Shown here: positions 11,186 through 24,159 of the stretch, piece after piece
Position numbering within the stretch: position 1 is the stretch's first letter
Layout: the number at the start of each line of letters is the position of its first letter
Source of the DNA: Amia ocellicauda
Lineage: Eukaryota > Chordata > Actinopteri > Amiiformes > Amiidae
DNA length: 64,000 bases
NCBI RefSeq assembly: GCF_036373705.1
Contig: NC_089864.1
Coordinates: forward strand, 16,321,501-16,385,500
Direction: 5' to 3'
Position numbers and translations under genes: made by a program
The notes under the pieces: generated by a model
The model's database searches: none
Seen by the model: the letters and a program-made list of their open reading frames with translations, nothing else
Told to the model about the DNA's origin: nothing

Positions 11186-12406
11186 CACTCACCTAAAGGA
11201 TTATTAGGAACACCTGTTCAATTTCTCATGAATGCAAATATCTAACCAACCAATCACATGGCAGTTGCTTCAATGCATTTAGGGGTGTGGTCCTGGTCAA
11301 GACAATCTCCTGAACTCCAAACTGAATGTCTGAATGGGAAAGAAAGGTGATTTAAGCAATTTTGAGCGTGGCATGGTTGTTTGTGAAATACTCAGACCGG
11401 CCCGTCTGGCACCATCTGCTCAGTTACTGGGATTTTCACGCACAACCATTTCTAGGGTTTTCAAGAATGGTGTGAAAAGGGGAAAAACATCCAGTATGCG
11501 GCAGTCCTGTGGGCGAAAATGCCTTGTTGATGCTAGAGGTCAGAGGAGAATGGGCCGACTGATTCAAGCTGATAGAAGAGCAACTTTGACTGAAATAACC
11601 ACTCGTTACAACCGAGGTATGCAGCAAAGCATTTGTGAAGCTACAACACGTACAACCTTGAGGCGGATGGGCTACAACAGCAGAAGACCCCACCGGGTAC
11701 CACTCATCTCCACTACAAATAGGAAAAAGAGGCTACAATTTGCACAAGCTCACCAAAATTGGACAGTTGAAGACTGGAAAAATGTGGCCTGGTCTGATGA
11801 GTCTCGATTTCTGTTGAGACATTCAGATGGTAGAGTCAGAATTTGGCGTAAACAGAATGAGAACATGGATCCATCATGCCTTGTTACCACTGTGCAGGCT
11901 GGTGGTGGTGGTGTAATGGTGTGGGGGATGTTTTCTTGGCACACTTTAGGCCCCTTAGTGCCAATTGGGCATCGTTTAAATGCCACGGCCTACCTGAGCA
12001 TTGTTTCTGACCATGTCCATCCCTTTATGAGCACCATGTACCCATCCTCTGATGGCTACTTCCAGCAGGATAATGCACCATGTCACAAAGGTCGAATCAT
12101 TTCAAATTGGTTTCTTGAACATGACAATGAGTTCACTGTACTAAACTGGCCCCCACAGTCACCAGATCTCAACCCAATAGAGCATCTTTGGGATGTGGTG
12201 GAACGGGAGCTTCGTGCCCTGGATGTGCATCCCACAAATCTCCATCAACTGCAAGATGCTATCCTATCAATATGGGCCAACATTTCTAAAGAATGCTTTC
12301 AGCACCTTGTTGAATCAATGCCACGTAGAATTAAGGCAGTTCTGAAGGCGAAAGGGGGTCAAACACAGTATTAGTATGGTGTTCCTAATAATCCTTTAGG
12401 TGAGTG
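11186..12406 (+). mobile_element. Tc1-like (DD36E) transposon, copy 3, open 346-codon frame with altered N-terminus
   Basis: 1221 bp, ending in the family inverted repeats and flanked by TA. The uninterrupted junction in C/D (GACATACACTG at 31121) is the empty site. The transposase frame 11334-12374 is 346 codons with D155, D246 and E283. Spacing between the last two catalytic residues is 36, the DD36E class. The N-terminal DNA-binding region differs from the intact copy: a 32-bp inversion (11382-11413) replaces residues about 17-27, and a one-base loss near 11461 balanced by an extra G near 11481 alters about eight residues around 43-50. Catalysis could be intact while end recognition is doubtful. 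Confidence 0.93.
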
Positions 12407-13680
12407 TACACTGTATGCTAATAGGTTGGGCAGAAAATATCCACACCCTTCATTTAAAACAATTGTATTTCTTGAATCATTTAGTTTAATACATGTTTTT
12501 CAATATTCTAGTCTTCTATGCCTATATTTGCCTTGCATAGCTGCTTAATTAAGCTACTTTGAGCATTACGTACATAGTATTACACCTATTGAATATGACA
12601 ATAATTGCATGCTTGATTAATGGTTTTGCTACATGTGCTTCGACTTGCAAAACTGACTTGCCTTGACTATTGTAATTAGACTCTGTAAATGTATATGCTT
12701 TAAAACATGGTATATTTTGTCAGAATAAAATATTATTTGAAAACCATAATACAGACATTTTTGCTATAATGTTGTCCTCGCTACCTTAAAGCACTGAATT
12801 ATAGCAACATCATATAATGCCATTTAGACCAACATAAAACAAATGCAATTATATATAATCAATTACATATAATAACAGTAAACAGTAGATGTTATTTTAA
12901 TTCCCTCCCAACTACAGTGTGCTTCTTGCAATAGAATATTATTTATTGATGTTATCTTCAGGGCAAGTACAATGTGTCCCACAAATAATGCATTCTGCTC
13001 CCTGAGAAGCAAAGTCAATTAAACCACATTTGGTTATGAATTTGACAACTAAAGTAGACTATCATGTCTCTGTCCAAATGTGCCTCCATTGGTAGCCCTT
13101 TGGGGAGATAATATTGACACTCAGGTTGTCACACATGAGGGTTGTGTACGACAGGAAAAGTCAATAATATAGATATAGCAGGGTCTCAAAGTAAAGAGGA
13201 CAAAATTATAGGAAATCATACAATCATTAATTTAATGCCATTTCATTTTTTTTTCATTTAATAACATTTGGAAATCATGTGCAAAAAAACACTAAATAAA
13301 GGGATTTAGGTAAAGGTTTGAACTAAATTCTCACTAAATTATTGTATATTATCTTTTCATTCCTTCTAAACCATAGTGTGCTTGTTGTGATAGAATGACA
13401 TCCATTGTTGTGTTTTCTGACAATTTTATCATATCACTTGCCTTTATAGAAATTACTTTAAACAGGGCAAATAGAATCTATTCACTATTTAAAATGTAAT
13501 TGATAAGTAATTGAGCGTTCCCCCCCCCAAGCACTGGTGCCTGCAGCATTGAGAGATAAGGAATTATCCCACTATGAAGTCAAGCCACATGTTGGCTGCT
13601 TTGCTGTTGAAATATGCAAACTATTAAATCATGCACTCTGTGGCAGTAGGATGAGGGGAGAGAGGTGTGAATTCTCCTGC
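12407..13680. other. AT-rich 5' flank of peptide gene B
   Basis: The counterpart of 1058-2270, including a 60-base stretch missing from A. No exon was recognised. Confidence 0.6.
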
Positions 13681-13732
13681 ATAAATAGAGCTGACTGCTC
13701 CTCAGCAGGACAACACTGAACCCAGAGGCACC

Positions 13733-15069
13733 ATGAAGACTATGATCATACTGTTCATCATTGGCGCGCTCTACAGCAGTAAGTGAAACCTATGACAATT
13801 CATCATCAATAACGGTGTATTGTGCCACAATAGATTGATTAACAGTGGAATATTTAACTAAGAAAGCAATGTAGACTTGTCCAAAATGACTACTGGAAAT
13901 GTGAAGATGACATTCTAAACAGAAATGATAAAGAGCCTTTATTAACAGGTAGCCCTACAAATATGTACAATGTCTAAAAAATACAGAGTAATAAAAGCTG
14001 AGTCTGTGGTTTATGTATCTATTTGGAAACTCTATACACACCATCTCTCCAGCATTAAGAAAGTCACCCGTTGTGTCTGTGTCAGTCTAGTGCTGTATTG
14101 ATACCACCCTCATCTGCTTTAAATGCTCTTCTTTTCAGTTTCAGCTGTAGGTGCACTAGCCTACGGACCTATCAGTTTTATGGGAACTCAAAAAGGGAAG
14201 TAAGGTAAGTCAAATAAAAATTTGACTTAGTATTATTATTGTTTAATAATATTGAATGTAGTTTACTTACACAAGTTCCATGACAGCTCTATCTGTGTCA
14301 GACAACTTTAACAGTGGTTCCTACAGCTATATATACAAAAAGCCCTTACCCACAATTCTCAATTTCACAGCAACAGGTGTATTGGTGGAAAATGTTATAT
14401 GTAATAAAGACAAAAGAAAAACTTATTTTCCTCAGAAAGCCCATGAACTGCATTGCAGGTTTTAAGTTCAGAGTGTGAAATTAGTTATTGTGTAAAGTCA
14501 AGAACAATGTAATGCTACAAACATTCTTAATTTAGCTGATAGGAAAATACCTCAATTATTGTTATTGATATCAGATATAGTGCTTGATTTGGGATTAATA
14601 ACCCATACGTACTGTATAGTATTTCAGATTGAAAAGTAATTATACAATGTTACATTTTGTATAAATAAAAAGGTCACATTTTGGTACATGAATAGTACAT
14701 TTCTACCATATTTGAAAATTGTTCCATCTGGGTTTGTAGTGTAGGAGAGAAATGTGCAAAAGCAACAGATCAGTTAGCATAGGATCTTAAAAACATATAC
14801 AGGTGTTTTTTTCATTACATCATATCATTAACAAACTGGTGATTTTGAAGATACAATCATTAGCATTTCAGCAACAAGAACAGATTTGCATGGAATTCAA
14901 AAAGTGACAAGCACATCTTTTTAAGGAGGAGAGACAGACTGGCTGGTGGTTCAGGGACCTAGAGTTACAATATTATTATTATAACCTATTTGTCTGCCTC
15001 TTCCTTTTTCTAGAGTTCATCGGAGGCTGCTGTAATCAAGACCATTCCAGCCTTGCTCTATTGAAATAA
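13733..15069 (+). CDS. Small secreted-type peptide gene, copy B (three exons)
   Basis: Exon 1 is 13733-13778 with a strong GTAAGT donor. Exon 2 (14139 to the donor at 14205) again contains TAA (14201-14203) one base before its donor. Exon 3 starts at 15014 and is open to 15069. The TATA box is about 13681 and the AATAAA 15100-15105. Coding sequence is essentially that of copy A, so exons 1-2 give 36 residues and exons 1-3 give 33. The product is unidentified. Because the stop before the exon 2 donor is shared with A, it predates their separation. Confidence 0.6.
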
Positions 15070-15883
15070 TAATTGAAAGAGTGATGAGAGCATTAACTAA
15101 ATAAAATCCCTGTCCACAAAGCTGTGTTTCTGCCTCTCATTACCAGTGCTGAGAGCATCCTGTGTCTGTAAGGAAGGGTGCTGGCAATGCTGTGTAACTG
15201 TGCACTTGCACAACTGGGCTCACACAACATTGTGCAGCCTGTTCAAACACAAACAAGGACTTCCCAATTGCTGTCCAAGCCTTGGAAAAACTCGGGCCAA
15301 TTTGACGTCATAGATGTACTTTGTCAAAGTCACACTGTTAGAGTGCTGATTACTGTATTTGTCTTCAATTTACAGTAGACACACATTCACATTAGTTGCA
15401 TATGGCTCCCATGCTCTGTGGTTCTGTGTTTTGAATGTTGCCTATAAACATTTCGGTTGTTTCAATTGTTCATTTAAAAAGTATGAAAACCACACCTTTT
15501 CTATCAACATAGATTGGGACTTGAAACAAGGCTTAAATGAAACTTTCAGACAAATGAGTATAAATCCACCACATTGAATATAAAGAGCAGGTTACAAAGC
15601 GAGGCTATTCCATAAACTTTAACAATGTAGGTCAGCTGGTACTTCTGTGAAATCACACTGAAGAGCCATTATTAATGATGTTTTATATAAACTGTATTAT
15701 GTTTTATATTAATAATAATAATATGCAGACCAAGCAAAGTAAATGTATTATGGTAGCAACGACCATTTTGCAAGTTGTTCAGGGCATACCCTCTAGACAT
15801 TCCTGTGTAGCGTAAGGTACACTTATAAATTTCAATTAATGAAGTGAATTTATAGTATCACCTTATCATGAATCCTGGAATCT
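15070..15883. other. Spacer and host flank of LTR, unit B
   Basis: No gene was recognised. An (AAT)n-like stretch lies near 15710-15725. Most of 15559-15883 is missing from A and present in C. Confidence 0.6.
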
Positions 15884-17177
15884 TGTAGAACTCAATTTCT
15901 GTAATAATTGGACGCAGACACCAATTCCAAAGATATAAATTGTCAAATTTATTCAAAACAAAGACTAAATGTAGCACTACACTAATTATACAAAAGGGAA
16001 AAACTAATTAAAATTCAACTCTAGATCAACAAATCAAAGACAAATCACTTCCGTGACCAAATCAAAGACCATGGGATCGCATATGATAACACAAATCATT
16101 AAACAAAAAAGGTTATAAACACATTGACTACAATACCGGTTAGTAAGACGATGGCGAGTCTCTCGTTAGTATTATTAGTCAGACATTAAATAACTACGCA
16201 GGTAACTATTTATGTCAGGTAACTTCTCGTTATATATATATCAGTCTCATTCACGTTTAGGTGCCGAGAAAGATCCTATCATTACTTGTTACCACAATTT
16301 CCCTTAACTGATTATTATTCAATGATTAAGGATAGGCAGGGCCACCAATAATCTAATGTCTATTAACTTTTGTCAATTTCAGACTAAGCAGTTAAACAGG
16401 AATGAGAAGATATTTCTCGGCGTTGACAGATTTTATTTCTAAAATTATCAACAAAACAGTTTAATGCAACACACATTTATATTTAAGAAAACTAAATGAT
16501 ATTACACATTCTAGAGTTATGAATCACAGATTAACATTTCTAATTGATTTCTCAAATGGCATGAATCATGAACTCCAAACTGTTAAACTTATCTGAACTT
16601 CGTCGCAGAGAGGCCTCTCTGTCTTCGGGCTCAGATAACAGCACACGGCACGAGGTCCGTGTGTTTTGGAACAAAGGCAGTCCGGTTCGGCTTTGTCCAA
16701 GAACTTCCACTCAGTCGATGCACCTGGAAGATGGGGTTTCGCGAAAGTAGAGTCGTTTCCAAACAGATTTTCCACTGGTTTGAAGGCTCCAAGGTTGTGC
16801 ACAAAATCTTCTTGGCAAGCAGGGTCTCTCACCGTACTTATTTGAAGACAAAGTCTTTGAGGAAAGCAGGGCCCTGTTCGTTCCAAGGGTCAAGTTTCTA
16901 ACGACTCAAATAGCTATTTAAATGACTGACACTTGCGTATACAGTCGACTTAGTCAATTGTCCAGCTGTAAAACTCCACTGATCAGGTGGGCACAGGCGG
17001 GCAGCGCAGTCTGTAAAGTTCTTTATTTAATAAAGTCCTTTAAAACAATTCTTCGTACGGCTCAATCTCCTTCTCCCAGTTTAACTCATCTGTTGCCGGC
17101 AAAGACTTGGTTGGTTTCTGGTTCCGGTTCTGGCAACAGAGCTACAGGTTGAGCTGTGGCAGCGAGTTACTGGTTCA

Positions 17178-17230
<53 letters not shown>

Positions 17231-17448
17231 CCGCTGTTCCTTATAGTCTGTCAGATCAATAGGTGATTGGTCCCCGAGTTCTTGAGATTGGATTTCGGTT
17301 TCAGCCCCCCGTGTCCTATTGGAGGGGGGCTTGATTTATGACTGATGTCAATCCATGCCATCGTTTGGAAATACCGGTTGGCCCGGGTTCGTAGCTCTAT
17401 GTCGGGATTTCGGCTCTCGTCCACTTCAAAGAGTTTTTATCACCTACA
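15884..17448 (-). mobile_element. Endogenous retrovirus 3' LTR, unit B (most complete)
   Basis: On the minus strand it starts TGTAG (17448) right after a purine tract (17449-17461) and ends CTACA at 15884, a matched five-base inverted end. It holds a TATAA-like box near 17240, the GA microsatellite at 17181-17222, an AATAAAG near 17028, and a second AATAAA near 15949 followed by a GT-rich stretch. A 1.56-kb LTR is long; an alternative is two adjacent LTRs, with the boundary somewhere near 16430. Confidence 0.6.
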
Positions 17449-17684
17449 GGCCCCCTTCCCCAGACATCTCATAGCAGAATTCCAAACTATTTGGCCTCTT
17501 CTTGGTGCCATCCTCCCCAAAACTGTCACTTTGATGCAAACCAGTTCCAAGCTGATGAGCTAAGGAAATTTGATAACTTTGGGGGGGGAGAGGTCTTCTT
17601 TAGATCAGTGCTTCAGCTCAGAGCCCAAATGCTCTCATCCAAATACACGCAACATAACGCTACACCTGTCAATAATAGAAAAGA

Positions 17685-19514
17685 TCACACAGTGCCGAAA
17701 TAGCACAGTACAAAACAAATATAGAGAAGAATGAGTATGCCAAGGATAAAAAGCAGACTTTGGGCTATAATAGTATCAATTCTTCCGAGGGAGCCACTTA
17801 TCCAGCTCCCAAGAGACCACTCCGAGGTCTGGTGGATTTTTAGTTACTTCTTTATGAATGTGATCCATAAGATCATGAATCTGTTCAGTAAACTTTGAGG
17901 CAGATGCATTAACAGTATTGCAAATACTCAGATCTATTCTATAATGTTTCCATATAGCACAGTTATCTTCTGCAGTCAAGGGAACTGGGATCATAGGAAT
18001 GCCTCCCTCAGCGTTATGGGGCACATAAGAACACACCCAGCACCTTGACAGATTCAAGTCTTTTGTAAACTGATAAGACAGTTGGAGGTAGGCATTTCCT
18101 CTGGTCAGGTGGCTGTCTCGTCGCTGTCGAATCCTCAGTCATATTTTATCAGTGTACATGTTAATGTCTGTGGTGTTAATATGCGAAAGGGGAGAGGTTA
18201 CTAGCACGTCACCCGGTATTTGTGGACCCGTGCGTCCTGTTGCTCCTTTTGGGCCACTGCTTTGGCCCTGTGCTGTTAGCTGCAGGGTGATGCCGATGTC
18301 AGCTTCTTCTAGACTGGTTTCCCCAGTCAGTGATGATCCCGTCCGCTTGGAGTTGAAGGCGCCCTCTTCCCAGATTACTATGGCACATACGATGGTCCCG
18401 CAGGCGATGAGGAAGAGGATCCAGGCGAAGGCCAGCATCCCTCTGTTCTCCACCAGGGTTGTGCCGATAGCCTGGATTGGCAAGTTTGCAGTGGGAGGAG
18501 TGGATCCATGTCGTCTTTCCTTGGCACTTCACAGCTCTGTGGGTGGTCAGGAGCACCTTGTAGGGCCCTGTCCACCTGGGCTGTTGGGAGGACTTTCTCT
18601 TGTGTGCTTTGATATACACATAGTCACCTTGCTGGAAGGGGCGGCAATCCTGCTGGGATGGTTCAGTCTGGGTGGCTTTCATCTGTGAATGGACAGCTTC
18701 GAATGGACATGTTAGTCCCATACAAAAAGACTACATAACATCATCCATCAAGTGGATGTCCATTTCCCTTACAGACAATGGAGGAGTGATGGAGAGTCTC
18801 ATAAGTCATCCCATAATAATCTCACACAGAGAAAGACCAGTTTTTTCAATTTGCTGACGATCTCATTGTCATTAGGACTATAGGTAGGGCATCTGGACGG
18901 TTGAGTCCGGTTTGTTTGCAAATTTTAGCCAGCTTATTCTTTAATATCCAATTTTGTCTCTCCACTGCTCCAGCTGACTGAGAGTGATGGGCAGTGAAAA
19001 TGTTGTTTACCTCGCAGGGCTTTGCATAGTTCCTGCACTGTTGTACCAGTGAAGTGAGTGTTCCTATCGCTGGAAATTTCCCTGGAATGCAAAATCTACA
19101 TATAAAATCCCTTAACAGTATTTTTGCTACTGTTACTACTTCAGCCTTCCTATGGCATAGGCTTCAACCCATTTAGAAAACATATACATTATTACAAGTA
19201 TATATTCATATCCACAACATTTAAGCTTTTGAACACAATCTATTTGCATATGAACTTTTGCAGGATTATGAGCTTGACAAATGTGGCAAGTTCTACAATA
19301 TTGCTAAGCTGTTACTATAAAACCTGGGGCAAACCAATTTAAAAGAATAATGCACACATCCCCCCTTTGCCCGTGTGGCCAACACCATGCGCCAGATGGG
19401 AAAACCAGGGAAAGAGTGCCTGTGAGGCAACCAATGCATTAGCAAATGTTTGAGCTCTCTTATGGAAGGTGCAGTGGCCAGTTGCAATTTCCTGGAGCTT
19501 TTACAGTGCATCTC
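17685..19514 (-). pseudogene. Endogenous retrovirus pol and env remnant, unit B
   Basis: The same broken structure as in A at a constant offset of 12244. The integrase C-terminal frame is 18721-18299, the overlapping env-start frame 18483-18139, the CWVC-containing env piece 18057-17776, and the anchor segment in another frame ends at 17685. It was copied with the unit rather than inserted independently, because the breaks are identical. It is non-functional. Confidence 0.8.
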
Positions 19515-20485
19515 AAATTACATTTCATCCTGCCCCAGGTCATGAAAGTCAAAACCTAGTTACTACCTACATAACACATACATTTTGTTGCTTCTATGAA
19601 AATACAAAAGTCAGCAAAATGTTATTTTTACAAATTCAGTTTGTAAACTGTATTGTACATATATTTGTTGCATTTTGATTTATAAACATTATACATTCTA
19701 CAAATCTTAAGAGAAGGGCAATGGACTGATTCTGACTTCATGGCTTTCATTCTATTCATTTGAATAATGTGACATCTCCACTAATAGTACATTATAAATT
19801 AAACTATCAATACAAGAATATATGCTACTGCAGACATCCTCTGAGCTGTTTCACAATATATTGTAGATTCCTATAATCTGGAAAACCTTCTAATTACAGA
19901 ATGTGAACTTATTTCTCCACTCACTTCAGCGTTGTGGACCTCAACATCGGTCTGTTCAAGATGCCGTGTGGCTGTCTTTAAAGCCGTGCCCTGGGCCTAC
20001 TGTGTCTCAATGAGAACACCAGCGTCTTCTCCATATGCACCTCTGCCACTATGGGTCAGACATCGGTTCCTTCAGGACACGATTCATAATATGCATATCT
20101 TCCATGTGGAATAAATCAGTCATCTGAAGACACAATGTGTGGTTCACACAACATCAGAGATCCTCCTTATAAAAGGCATCTCTCACATTAGTTGACATTC
20201 ACACAATCTATAAGGTTTCTAGTAAAGGGACAATTCAAAATAATAATAATCTTGATTCCAATTTATCTCATTTATCAAATTATTTCAGTACAGCACTCAG
20301 CTGTCGTCAGCAGCATCATATCTCCTGTGTTTACTGAATCAGCTTTACTTCCTAGTGTAGATACTCTTTTGTGTGGAGCTGTCAAACTTTCAAAACAATG
20401 TGCTTATCTTTGTCCTTTTATCTAACTTAAATACCTGAGACCATTACAATAATTATTACAGCAGCTCCTTCAACACCATCATACA
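19515..20485. other. Spacer, unit B
   Basis: The counterpart of 7271-8243 in A, ending at insertion site 2. No gene was recognised. Confidence 0.5.
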
Positions 20486-20487
20486 TA

Positions 20488-21699
20488 CACTCACCTAAAG
20501 GATTATTAGGAACACCTGTTCAATTTCTCATGAATGCGATTATCTAACCAACCAATCACATGGCAGTTGCTTCAATGCATTTAGGGGTGTGGTCCTGGTC
20601 AAGACAATCTCCTGAACTCCAAACTGAATGTCTGAATGGGAAAGAAAGGTGATTTAAGCAATTTTGAGCGTGGCATGGTTGTTTGTGAAATACTCAGACT
20701 GGCCCGTCTGGCACCATCTGCTCAGTTACTGGGATTTTCACGCACAACCATTTCTAGGGTTTACAAAGAATGGTGTGAAAAGGGGAAAAACATCCAGTAT
20801 GCGGCAGTCCTGTGGGCGAAAATGCCTTGTTGATGCTAGAGGTCAGAGGAGAATGGGCCGACTGATTCAAGCTGATAGAAGAGCAACTTTGACTGAAATA
20901 ACCACTCGTTACAACCGAGGTATGCAGCAAAGCATTTGTGAAGCCACAACACGTACAACCTTGAGGCGGATGGGCTACAACAGCAGAAGACCCCACCGGG
21001 TACCACTCATCTCCACTACAAATAGGAAAAAGAGGCTACAATTTGCACAAGCTCACCAAAATTGGACAGTTGAAGACTGGAAAAATGTTGCCTGGTCTGA
21101 TGAGTCTCGATTTCTGTTGAGACATTCAGATGGTAGAGTCAGAAACAGAATGAGAACATGGATCCATCATGCCTTGTTACCACTGTGCAGGCTGGTGGTG
21201 GTGGTGTAATGGTGTGGGGGATGTTTTCTTGGAACACTTTAGGCCCCTTAGTGCCAATTGGGCATCGTTTAAATGCCACGGCCTACCTGAGCATTGTTTC
21301 TGACCATGTCCAGCCCTTTATGACCACCATGTACCCATCCTCTGATGGCTACTTCCAGCAGGATAATGCACCATGTCACAAAGGTCGAATCATTTCAAAT
21401 TGGTTTCTTGAACATGACAATGAGTTCACTGTACTAAACTGGCCCCCACAGTCACCAGATCTCAACACAATAGAGCCTCTTTGGGATGTGGCGGAACGGG
21501 AGCTTCGTGCCCTGGATGTGCATCCCACAAATCTCCATCAACTGCAAGATGCTATCCTATCAATATGGGCCAACATTTCTAAAGAATGCTTTCAGCACCT
21601 TGTTGAATCAATGCCACGTAGAATTAAGGCAGTTCTGAAGGCGAAAGGGGGTCAAACACAGTATTAGTATGGTGTTCCTAATAATCCTTTAGGTGAGTG
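20488..21699 (+). mobile_element. Tc1-like (DD36E) transposon, copy 4, frameshifted, flanks from two sites
   Basis: 1212 bp with family ends and TA on both sides. It carries the 32-bp inversion (20684-20715), the extra G and a 10-bp deletion near 21143, which breaks the transposase. Open parts are 20664-21209 and 21158-21667 in different frames. Its left flank (CACCATCATACATA) is that of site 2 in units A and C; its right flank (CACTGTATGCTAATAGG) is that of site 3. It therefore marks the recombination that removed 1.7 kb from unit B. Confidence 0.93.
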
Positions 21700-22975
21700 T
21701 ACACTGTATGCTAATAGGTTGGGCAGAAAATATCCACACCCTTCATTTAAAACAATTGTATTTCTTGAATCATTTAGTTTAATACATGTTTTTCAATATT
21801 CTAGTCTTCTATGCCTATATTTGCCTTGCATAGCTGCTTAATTAAGCTACTTTGAGCATTACGTACATAGTATTACACCTATTGAATATGACAATAATTG
21901 CATGCTTGATTAATGGTTTTGCTACATGTGCTTCGACTTGAAAAACTGACTTGCCTTGACTATTGTAATTAGACTCTGTAAATGTATATGCTTTAAAACA
22001 TGGTATATTTTGTCAGAATAAAATATTATTTGAAAACCATAATACAGACATTTTTGCTATAATGTTGTCCTCGCTACCTTAAAGCACTGAATTATAGCAA
22101 CATCATATAATGCCATTTAGACCAACATAAAACAAATGCAATTATATATAATCAATTACATATAATAACAGTAAACAGTAGATGTTATTTTAATTCCCTC
22201 CCAACTACAGTGTGCTTCTTGCAATAGAATATTATTTATTGATGTTATCTTCAGGGCAAGCACAATGTGTCCCACAAATAATGCATTCTGCTCCCTGAGA
22301 AGCAAAGTCAATTAAACCACATTTGGTTACATGAATTTGACAACTAAAGTAGACTATCATGTCTCTGTCCAAATGTGCCTCTATTGGTAGCCCTTTGGGG
22401 AGATAATATTGACACTCAGGTTGTCACACATGAGGGTTGTGTACGACAGGAAAAGTCAATAATATAGATATAGCAGGGTCTCAAAGTAAAGAGGACAAAA
22501 TTATAGGAAATCATACAATCATTAATTTAATGCCATTTCATTTTTTTTTCATTTAATAACATTTGGAAATCATGTGCAAAAAAACACTAAATAAAGGGAT
22601 TTAGGTAAAGGTTTGAACTAAATTCTCACTAAATTATTGTATATTATCTTTTCATTCCTTCTAAACCATAGTGTGCTTGTTGTGATAGAATGACATCCAT
22701 TGTTGTGTTTTCTGACAATTTTATCATATCACTTGCCTTTATAGAAATTACTTTAAACAGGGCAAATAGAATCTATTCACTATTTAAAATGTAATTGATA
22801 AGTAATTGAGCGTTCCCCCCCCCAAGCACTGGTGCCTGCAGCATTGAGAGATAAGGAATTATCCCACTATGAAGTCAAGCCACATGTTGGCTGCTTTGCT
22901 GTTGAAATATGCAAACTATTAAATCATGCACTCTGTGGCAGTAGGATGAGGGGAGAGAGGTGTGAATTCTCCTGC
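21700..22975. other. AT-rich 5' flank of peptide gene C
   Basis: The counterpart of 12407-13680. No exon was recognised. Confidence 0.6.
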
Positions 22976-23027
22976 ATAAATAGAGCTGACTGCTCCTCAG
23001 CAGGACAACACTGAACCCAGAGGCACC

Positions 23028-24098
23028 ATGAAGACTATGATCATACTGTTCATCATTGGCGCGCTCTACAGCAGTAAGTGAAACCTTTGACAATTCATCA
23101 TCAATAACGGTGTATTGTGCCACAATAGATTGATTAACAGTGGAATATTTAACTAAGAAAGCAATGTAGACTTGTCCAAAATGACTACTGGAAATGTGAA
23201 GATGACATTCTAAACAGAAATGATAAAGAGTAAAAAAATAAGAATAAAAATTTGACTTAGTATTATTATTGTTTAATAATATTGAATGTAGTTTACTTAC
23301 ACAAGTTCCATGACAGCTCTATCTGTGTCAGACAACTTTAACAGTGGTTCCTACAGCTATATATACAAAAAGCCCTTACCCACAATTCTCAATTTCACAG
23401 CAAAAGGTGTATTGGTGGAAAATGTTATATGTAATAAAGACAAAAGAAAAACTTATTTTCCTCAGAAAGCCCATGAACTGCATTGCAGGTTTTAAGTTCA
23501 GAGTGTGAAATTAGTTATTGTGTAAAGTCAAGAACAATGTAATGCTACAAACATTCTTAATTTAGCTGATAGGAAAATACCTCAATTATTGTTATTGATA
23601 TCAGATATAGTGCTTGATTTGGGAATAATAACCCATACGTACTGTATAGTATTCAGATTGAAAAGTAATTATACAATGTTACATTTTGTATAAATAAAAA
23701 GGTCACATTTTGGTACATGAATAGTACATTTCTACCATATTTGAAAATTGTTCCATCTGGGTTTGTAGTGTAGGAGAGAAATGTGCAAAAGCAACAGATC
23801 AGTTAGCATAGGATCTTAAAAACATATACAGGTGTTTTTTTCATTACATCATATCATTAACAAACTGGTGATTTTGAAGATACAATCATTAGCATTTCAG
23901 CAACAAGAACAGATTTGCATGGAATTCAAAAAGTGACAAGCACATCTTTTTAAGGAGGAGAGACAGACTGGCTGGTGGTTCAGGGACCTAGAGTTACAAT
24001 ATTATTATTATAACCTATTTGTCTGCCTCTTCCTTTTTCTAGAGTTCAGCGGAGGCTGCTGTAATCAAGACCATTCCAGCCTTGCTCTATTGAAATAA
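23028..24098 (+). CDS. Small secreted-type peptide gene, copy C (exon 2 deleted, open in two exons)
   Basis: Exon 1 (23028-23073) and its GTAAGT donor are intact. The intron 1 to intron 2 segment holding exon 2 is gone, replaced by a short AT-rich filler near 23230. Exon 3 begins at 24043. Joining exon 1 to exon 3 keeps the frame (phase 1) and gives 33 residues: the hydrophobic leader, then KFSGGCCNQDHSSLALLK and a TAA at 24096-24098. One residue differs from A and B (S for I in FIGG). The polyadenylation signal is at 24150-24155. This copy has no in-frame stop between leader and CC-containing tail. Function is unknown. Confidence 0.55.
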
Positions 24099-24159
24099 GA
24101 AACTGTGTAACAGTCTGTATAGTAGAAAGAGTGACAAGACTGTTGACTAAATAAAACCC

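Larger units (their letters stand above)
11186..20487 (+). repeat. Segmental duplication unit B
   Basis: This is the second unit, in the same orientation as A. It keeps about 850 bp (15559-16408) deleted in A, including the distal LTR end. It lacks the 1.7 kb between insertion sites 2 and 3 that A (9465-11183) and C (29452-31124) keep. Confidence 0.9.
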
